Below are positions 60,000 through 64,000 of a stretch of 64,000 bases of DNA, piece by piece. Location: the NCBI GenBank assembly GCA_021151695.1, contig JAGKWU010000016.1:181986-245985 (forward strand). Reading direction: 5' to 3'. The stretch's first letter is position 1. Each line of letters opens with the position of its first letter. The position numbers and the translations under genes were made by a program. Below the pieces are notes generated by a model. It saw only the letters and a program-made list of their open reading frames with translations. It had not been told where the DNA came from and ran no database searches. Source of the DNA: Cellvibrionaceae bacterium (GTDB taxonomy: Bacteria > Pseudomonadota > Gammaproteobacteria > Pseudomonadales > Cellvibrionaceae).

Positions 60000-60476
60000 C
60001 TACAGGTGTTCGACGGTGTCGATCTCATATTCCACTTCGCCACCGGGCGCCCTTACCACTACCACATCGCCCTCTTCCTTACCGATCAGAGCACGAGCAA
60101 TAGGTGAGTTAACGGAAATTTTGTTGGCTTTAATTTCCGCTTCGTCGTCGCCTACGATTTTGTAGGTAACGGTTTGGTCGCTTTCCAGGTTGATGATGGT
60201 CACGGTAGTACCGAAGATCACCTTGCCGGTGTGCGGGATCTTTGTAACATCGATAATCTGGGCATTGCTGAGCTTGCCCTCGATTTCCTGGATGCGGCCT
60301 TCGCAAAAACTTTGCTGCTCGCGCGCTGCTGAATATTCAGCATTTTCTTTCAGGTCACCATGGGCACGAGCTTCGGCAATCGCTTGCACTATGCGTGGAC
60401 GCTGTACTTTTTTTAGATCTTCCAGTTCGGCGGCAAGTTTCTCTGCACCGAGTGCTGTCATTGGGAACTTAGTCAT
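60000..60476 (-). CDS. greA: Transcription elongation factor GreA
   Basis: A 158-residue factor that rescues backtracked RNA polymerase by inducing transcript cleavage. The coiled coil at the N-terminus has GAEKLAAELEDLKKVQRPRIVQAIAEAR, AHGDLKENAEYSAAREQQ holds the tip acidic residues, and the C-terminal domain ends EVEYEIDTVEHL. The ATG at 60476 is the usual start; the one at 60497 adds seven residues. Confidence 0.96.
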   Translation of the reverse strand: MTKFPMTALGAEKLAAELEDLKKVQRPRIVQAIAEARAHGDLKENAEYSAAREQQSFCEGRIQEIEGKLSNAQIIDVTKIPHTGKVIFGTTVTIINLESDQTVTYKIVGDDEAEIKANKISVNSPIARALIGKEEGDVVVVRAPGGEVEYEIDTVEHL

Positions 60477-60495
60477 TCGTCTTTCCTTCAATGGC

Positions 60496-60521
60496 AAAGG
60501 CCTGATCGAAATCAGGCCTTT
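60496..60521 (-). terminator. Hairpin between carB and greA
   Basis: AAAGGCCTGAT and ATCAGGCCTTT form an 11-bp stem with a CGAA tetraloop. With a second hairpin at 60554-60578 (CGCAGCG/CGCTGCG) it lies between carB and greA and may limit read-through. Confidence 0.65.
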
Positions 60522-60586
60522 AATTGCGAACTAACGTAATTAAACTCAAATGACGCAGCGCGTTCGAATTACGCTGCGCTTTCGGC

Positions 60587-63500
60587 TTAGTGTTGGGCCT
60601 TGACTTGCTGATGCAAATCTTGCAGGCGACGAACTTCAATCTTGTCACCTTTTTTCAGCGCCATACATACAGCAAAACCAGCAGCCAGTGTTGTGTTGTA
60701 GTACACGCGGTGGTTTTCAGCGTTGCGGCGAATCGACGCGGAGTCGCGCGTAGCCTGACGACCTTCCACTGTGTTGATGATCAAATCGATCTCATCGTTT
60801 TTGATCATGTCAACAATGTGTGGACGACCTTCCTGTACTTTATTCACCACCTGCACCGTCAAACCGGCATCTTGCAAAATGCTGGCCGTACCGCGGGTAG
60901 CCACCAGCTTAAAGCCCAACTCTGCCAGATCTTTACCAACGCTGACAATACCGTCTTTATCCATATCGCGCACGCTGATGAATGCAGTACCGGTAGATGG
61001 AATACGGTTGTTAGCGCCCAGTTGGGATTTGCCATAGGCTTCGCCGAAACTTTCGCCCACGCCCATTACCTCACCGGTGGATTTCATTTCCGGGCCGAGG
61101 ATTGGGTCTACTGCAGGGAATTTATTGAAGGGGAATACCGCTTCTTTCACGCTGTAGTAGCTGGGGATAATTTCCTTGGTGAAACCCTGGTCTGCCAAAG
61201 ACGTACCCGCCTGGCAACGCGCAGCGATTTTCGCCAGCGAAACGCCGATGCACTTGGATACGAATGGCACTGTACGCGACGCACGTGGGTTCACTTCGAT
61301 CACATAAATCTTGCCATCTTGATAAGCGAGCTGGGTATTCATCAGGCCAATAACACCCAATTCAATTGCCATTTGCTTAACTTGCTCACGCATCGCGTCT
61401 TGCACATCAGCAGGCAACGAGTAAGGTGGCAATGAACATGCGGAGTCACCTGAGTGAACACCACATTGTTCAATGTGCTGCATGATGCCGCCGATAACGA
61501 CTTGCTGACCATCGGAAACAGAATCTATATCCACTTCGATAGCGTTATTCAGGAAGTGATCGAGCAACACAGGCGCATCTTCTGAAACCTGCACCGCGGT
61601 GCGCATATAAGTGCGCAGCTCGTCTTCTTTGTAAACAATTTCCATCGCACGACCACCCAACACGTAGGATGGACGCACAACCAGCGGATAACCCACACGA
61701 TCAGCAGCCAACAGGGCTTCTTCGAGCGAACGTACAATCGCATTTGGCGGTTGCAGCAAGCCCAGCTTGTTGATCATTTGCTGGAAGCGCTCGCGATCTT
61801 CTGCTTTGTCGATAGCATCAGGGCTAGTACCTATGATAGGCACGCCTTCAGCTTCCAATGCGCGCGACAATTTCAGTGGAGTTTGGCCACCGAATTGTAC
61901 GATCACTCCAACAGGTTTTTCTTTTTGAACGATTTCGAGCACATCTTCCAGGGTCACTGGTTCGAAGAACAAGCGATCAGACGTATCGTAATCGGTAGAA
62001 ACGGTTTCGGGGTTACAGTTAACCATAATGGTTTCGTAACCATCTTCGCGCATCGCGAGAGCTGCATGCACGCAACAATAATCGAACTCAATACCTTGGC
62101 CAATACGGTTTGGGCCACCGCCGATAACCAGAATCTTTTTCTTGTCACTCGGGTTAGCTTCGCACTCTTCTTCATAAGTAGAGTACATATAAGCTGTCGA
62201 GGTAGAGAACTCGGCCGCACAGGTATCAACACGCTTGTAAACAGGGCGAACATTCAAACCTTGACGGTGATGACGAACCGCTTTTTCAGTGGTGCCGAGC
62301 AACAGCGCGAGACGCTTGTCTGAGAAACCTTTGCGCTTCAACTGGAACATGCTGTTGCCATCCAGATCACCAACGGATTTACCGCGCAGTGATTGCTCGA
62401 TATCGATCAGCTCTTTGATTTGCACCAGGAACCAGGGGTCAATTTTGGACAGGTTAAATGCATCTTGCACGGTCATGCCCATGCGGAATGCATCGCCCAC
62501 GTACCAGATACGCTCAGCGCCTGGCGTAGCCAATTCGCGACGAACTTTTGCGGTACCCTCTTCAGTGGTGACGTCCACTTTGGATTCAAAGCCAGCTGAG
62601 CCTACTTCCAAACCGCGCAGGGCTTTTTGCAAAGACTCTTGGAAGGTACGACCGATTGCCATCACCTCGCCCACAGATTTCATCTGGGTGGTCAGGCGCG
62701 CATCAGCTTCACCGAATTTTTCAAAGGTGAAGCGTGGGACTTTAGTCACTACGTAATCGATAGAAGGCTCAAACGATGCTGGCGTTGCACCACCGGTAAT
62801 ATCGTTTTTCAATTCGTCGAGGGTATAACCTACAGCGAGTTTTGCAGCGATTTTTGCGATGGGGAAACCAGTCGCTTTGGAAGCCAACGCCGATGAACGC
62901 GATACACGCGGGTTCATCTCGATTACAACCATGCGACCATCAACCGGGTTAACAGCGAATTGCACGTTTGAACCGCCAGTTTCTACGCCGATTTCACGCA
63001 GTACCGCAATCGAGGCGTTACGCATGATTTGGTATTCTTTGTCGGTCAAGGTTTGCGCTGGCGCTACGGTAATGGAGTCGCCGGTATGCACGCCCATCGG
63101 ATCGAAGTTTTCGATAGAGCAAACGATGATGCAGTTGTCGTTTTTGTCACGCACAACTTCCATCTCGTACTCTTTCCAACCAAGCAGTGATTCGTCGATC
63201 AACAACTCATTGGTGGGTGACAAATCCAGACCGCGGGTGCAAATCTCTTCAAACTCGTCCCAGTTGTAAGCGATACCACCACCCGATCCACCCATGGTGA
63301 ACGACGGACGAATGATGCAAGGGAAGCCGAATTCTTTCGGCGCTTCTTTCGCTTCTTCCAGACTGTGAACGATCTTGGCGCGCGCACAGGACAAACCAAT
63401 ACGCTTCATCGCCTGATCAAACAGATTGCGGTCTTCCGCCATGTTGATGGCTTCTTCTTTGGCGCCAATCAGCTCGACATTGTATTTTTCGAGCACGCCA

Positions 63501-63814
63501 TGTTTCGCCAGCGCCAGCGCACAGTTAAGTGCGGTTTGGCCGCCCATGGTGGGAAGAATTACATCGGGGCGTTCTTTTTCGATAATTTTTTCTACGGTTT
63601 GCCACTCGATAGGTTCGATATAAGTGGCGTCCGCCATGGCCGGGTCGGTCATGATGGTGGCTGGGTTGGAGTTAACCAGGATTACACGGTAACCCTCTTC
63701 GCGCAGGGCTTTACAGGCTTGCGCACCCGAGTAGTCGAACTCACAAGCCTGACCGATAACAATCGGGCCAGCGCCGAGAATCAAAATACTGTTTATGTCT
63801 GTACGTTTTGGCAT
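60587..63814 (-). CDS. carB: Carbamoyl-phosphate synthase large subunit
   Basis: A 1075-residue enzyme that makes carbamoyl phosphate for arginine and pyrimidines. It has the two ATP-grasp halves: the first with ILILGAGPIVIGQACEFDYSG, the second with ILVIGGGPNRIGQGIEFDYCC, and a C-terminal allosteric MGS domain (AFISVRDMDKDGIV, then TRGTASIL). Length is normal. carA is expected upstream but its end is not adjacent; a repeat cluster follows instead. Confidence 0.98.
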   Translation of the reverse strand: MPKRTDINSILILGAGPIVIGQACEFDYSGAQACKALREEGYRVILVNSNPATIMTDPAMADATYIEPIEWQTVEKIIEKERPDVILPTMGGQTALNCALALAKHGVLEKYNVELIGAKEEAINMAEDRNLFDQAMKRIGLSCARAKIVHSLEEAKEAPKEFGFPCIIRPSFTMGGSGGGIAYNWDEFEEICTRGLDLSPTNELLIDESLLGWKEYEMEVVRDKNDNCIIVCSIENFDPMGVHTGDSITVAPAQTLTDKEYQIMRNASIAVLREIGVETGGSNVQFAVNPVDGRMVVIEMNPRVSRSSALASKATGFPIAKIAAKLAVGYTLDELKNDITGGATPASFEPSIDYVVTKVPRFTFEKFGEADARLTTQMKSVGEVMAIGRTFQESLQKALRGLEVGSAGFESKVDVTTEEGTAKVRRELATPGAERIWYVGDAFRMGMTVQDAFNLSKIDPWFLVQIKELIDIEQSLRGKSVGDLDGNSMFQLKRKGFSDKRLALLLGTTEKAVRHHRQGLNVRPVYKRVDTCAAEFSTSTAYMYSTYEEECEANPSDKKKILVIGGGPNRIGQGIEFDYCCVHAALAMREDGYETIMVNCNPETVSTDYDTSDRLFFEPVTLEDVLEIVQKEKPVGVIVQFGGQTPLKLSRALEAEGVPIIGTSPDAIDKAEDRERFQQMINKLGLLQPPNAIVRSLEEALLAADRVGYPLVVRPSYVLGGRAMEIVYKEDELRTYMRTAVQVSEDAPVLLDHFLNNAIEVDIDSVSDGQQVVIGGIMQHIEQCGVHSGDSACSLPPYSLPADVQDAMREQVKQMAIELGVIGLMNTQLAYQDGKIYVIEVNPRASRTVPFVSKCIGVSLAKIAARCQAGTSLADQGFTKEIIPSYYSVKEAVFPFNKFPAVDPILGPEMKSTGEVMGVGESFGEAYGKSQLGANNRIPSTGTAFISVRDMDKDGIVSVGKDLAELGFKLVATRGTASILQDAGLTVQVVNKVQEGRPHIVDMIKNDEIDLIINTVEGRQATRDSASIRRNAENHRVYYNTTLAAGFAVCMALKKGDKIEVRRLQDLHQQVKAQH

Positions 63815-63846
63815 GTCTGCTCCAGATTTGTGTTACCCCCTCCCAA

Positions 63847-63926
63847 CCTCCCCCTTGTCAGGGGGAGGAGCCTTACTCCCTATTTAGGGAGGTTTGCTTT
63901 TTCTCCCTCCCCTGTGAAAGGGAGGG
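63847..63926. repeat. Three tandem hairpins (dispersed-repeat-like)
   Basis: Three short perfect stems follow each other: CCTCCCCC/GGGGGAGG (63847-63868), CTCCCTA/TAGGGAG (63876-63891) and CCCTCCC/GGGAGGG (63905-63926). The purine/pyrimidine-rich CTCCC units resemble dispersed intergenic repeats of proteobacteria. They lie just upstream of carB. Confidence 0.65.
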
Positions 63927-63943
63927 CTGGGGTGGGGTTAGAT

Positions 63944-64000
63944 TTAGTTTTTCGCTGGAACCAAATACGAAATATCCGCGACTTCCAAAAACAATCCGCG
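63944..64000 (-). CDS. Possible C-terminal end of an unidentified gene
   Basis: On the minus strand an open frame enters from outside the window and ends with TAA at 63944-63946; the last 18 residues read RGLFLEVADISYLVPAKN. This does not look like the end of CarA. Too short to identify, and it could be chance. Confidence 0.25.
   Translation of the reverse strand, partial: RGLFLEVADISYLVPAKN

Noticed and set aside
1..64000. CRISPR array, integrase, insertion sequence or rRNA operon
   Set aside because: No regularly spaced repeats, transposase or integrase frames, or rRNA sequence were seen; the only RNA gene is tRNA-Leu.

Overview
The window reads as chromosomal DNA of a gammaproteobacterium close to Cellvibrio (Cellvibrionales/Pseudomonadales). 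The last 11 kb carry the housekeeping order carB-greA-yhbY and ftsH-folP-glmM-tpiA-secG-tRNA-Leu(GAG), with tpiA between glmM and secG as in Pseudomonas-type genomes. The organism call is an inference from gene order and protein flavour; no 16S gene is present.

Region 1 (1-33.3 kb) is a large accessory block of exported redox and hydrolytic proteins. It has a DsbD/ScsB-type reductase (5' end outside the window), a redoxin, an SMP-30/gluconolactonase-like protein, a dienelactone-hydrolase-like protein with a Tat motif, a rhodanese fold lacking its cysteine, two DUF6644 membrane proteins and a haem lipoprotein. Next come a sulfatase, an arylsulfate sulfotransferase and a TonB-dependent receptor on the minus strand, divergent from a Planctomycetes-style DUF1549/DUF1553 + DUF1501 pair. 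After these lie c-type cytochromes, a peroxiredoxin, a Deg protease, a tatAB pair without tatC, a metallo-beta-lactamase-fold hydrolase, an Ldh-family dehydrogenase, a DUF6152 protein, two related 'GDSRGHWEGNTL' proteins, a cytochrome c' and a cytochrome b561. A separate DUF4331-lipoprotein-TPR-HupE set follows.

Region 2 (34.4-41.7 kb, minus strand) is a tight eight-gene operon led by a HutC-type GntR regulator: an AprA-like flavoprotein, a short AprB-like ferredoxin, a sulfonate-type ABC importer (binding protein, permease, ATPase), a HEAT-repeat protein and a DUF971 protein. A palindromic operator lies just upstream of the regulator. The substrate is unknown; organosulfur is the best guess.

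Region 3 (43.1-48.0 kb) is the most striking system: a family 2A encapsulin nanocompartment locus. It holds a rhodanese, an EpsC-type serine O-acetyltransferase, a small XRE regulator, the HK97-fold shell protein and its cargo, a SufS-like cysteine desulfurase with a disordered N-terminal extension of about 230 residues carrying repeated motifs. A degenerate EAL-domain gene lies between regions 2 and 3 and a 1-Cys peroxiredoxin follows. Comparable compartments are known to load cysteine desulfurase and to be linked to sulfur storage or starvation, so regions 2 and 3 together look like a sulfur acquisition and handling neighbourhood.

Region 4 (49-53.5 kb) holds an unknown membrane protein, tonB-exbB-exbD and an FAD/NAD(P)-binding protein. 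Region 5 (53.5-64 kb) is core chromosome. Two features are unusual there: rlmE is missing beside ftsH, and rimP-nusA does not follow the tRNA-Leu. Near-identical sigma-54-like -24/-12 elements lie upstream of the DUF1549 gene and of tonB, with further candidates at the TonB receptor and the DUF6152 gene, so parts of regions 1 and 4 may be co-regulated.
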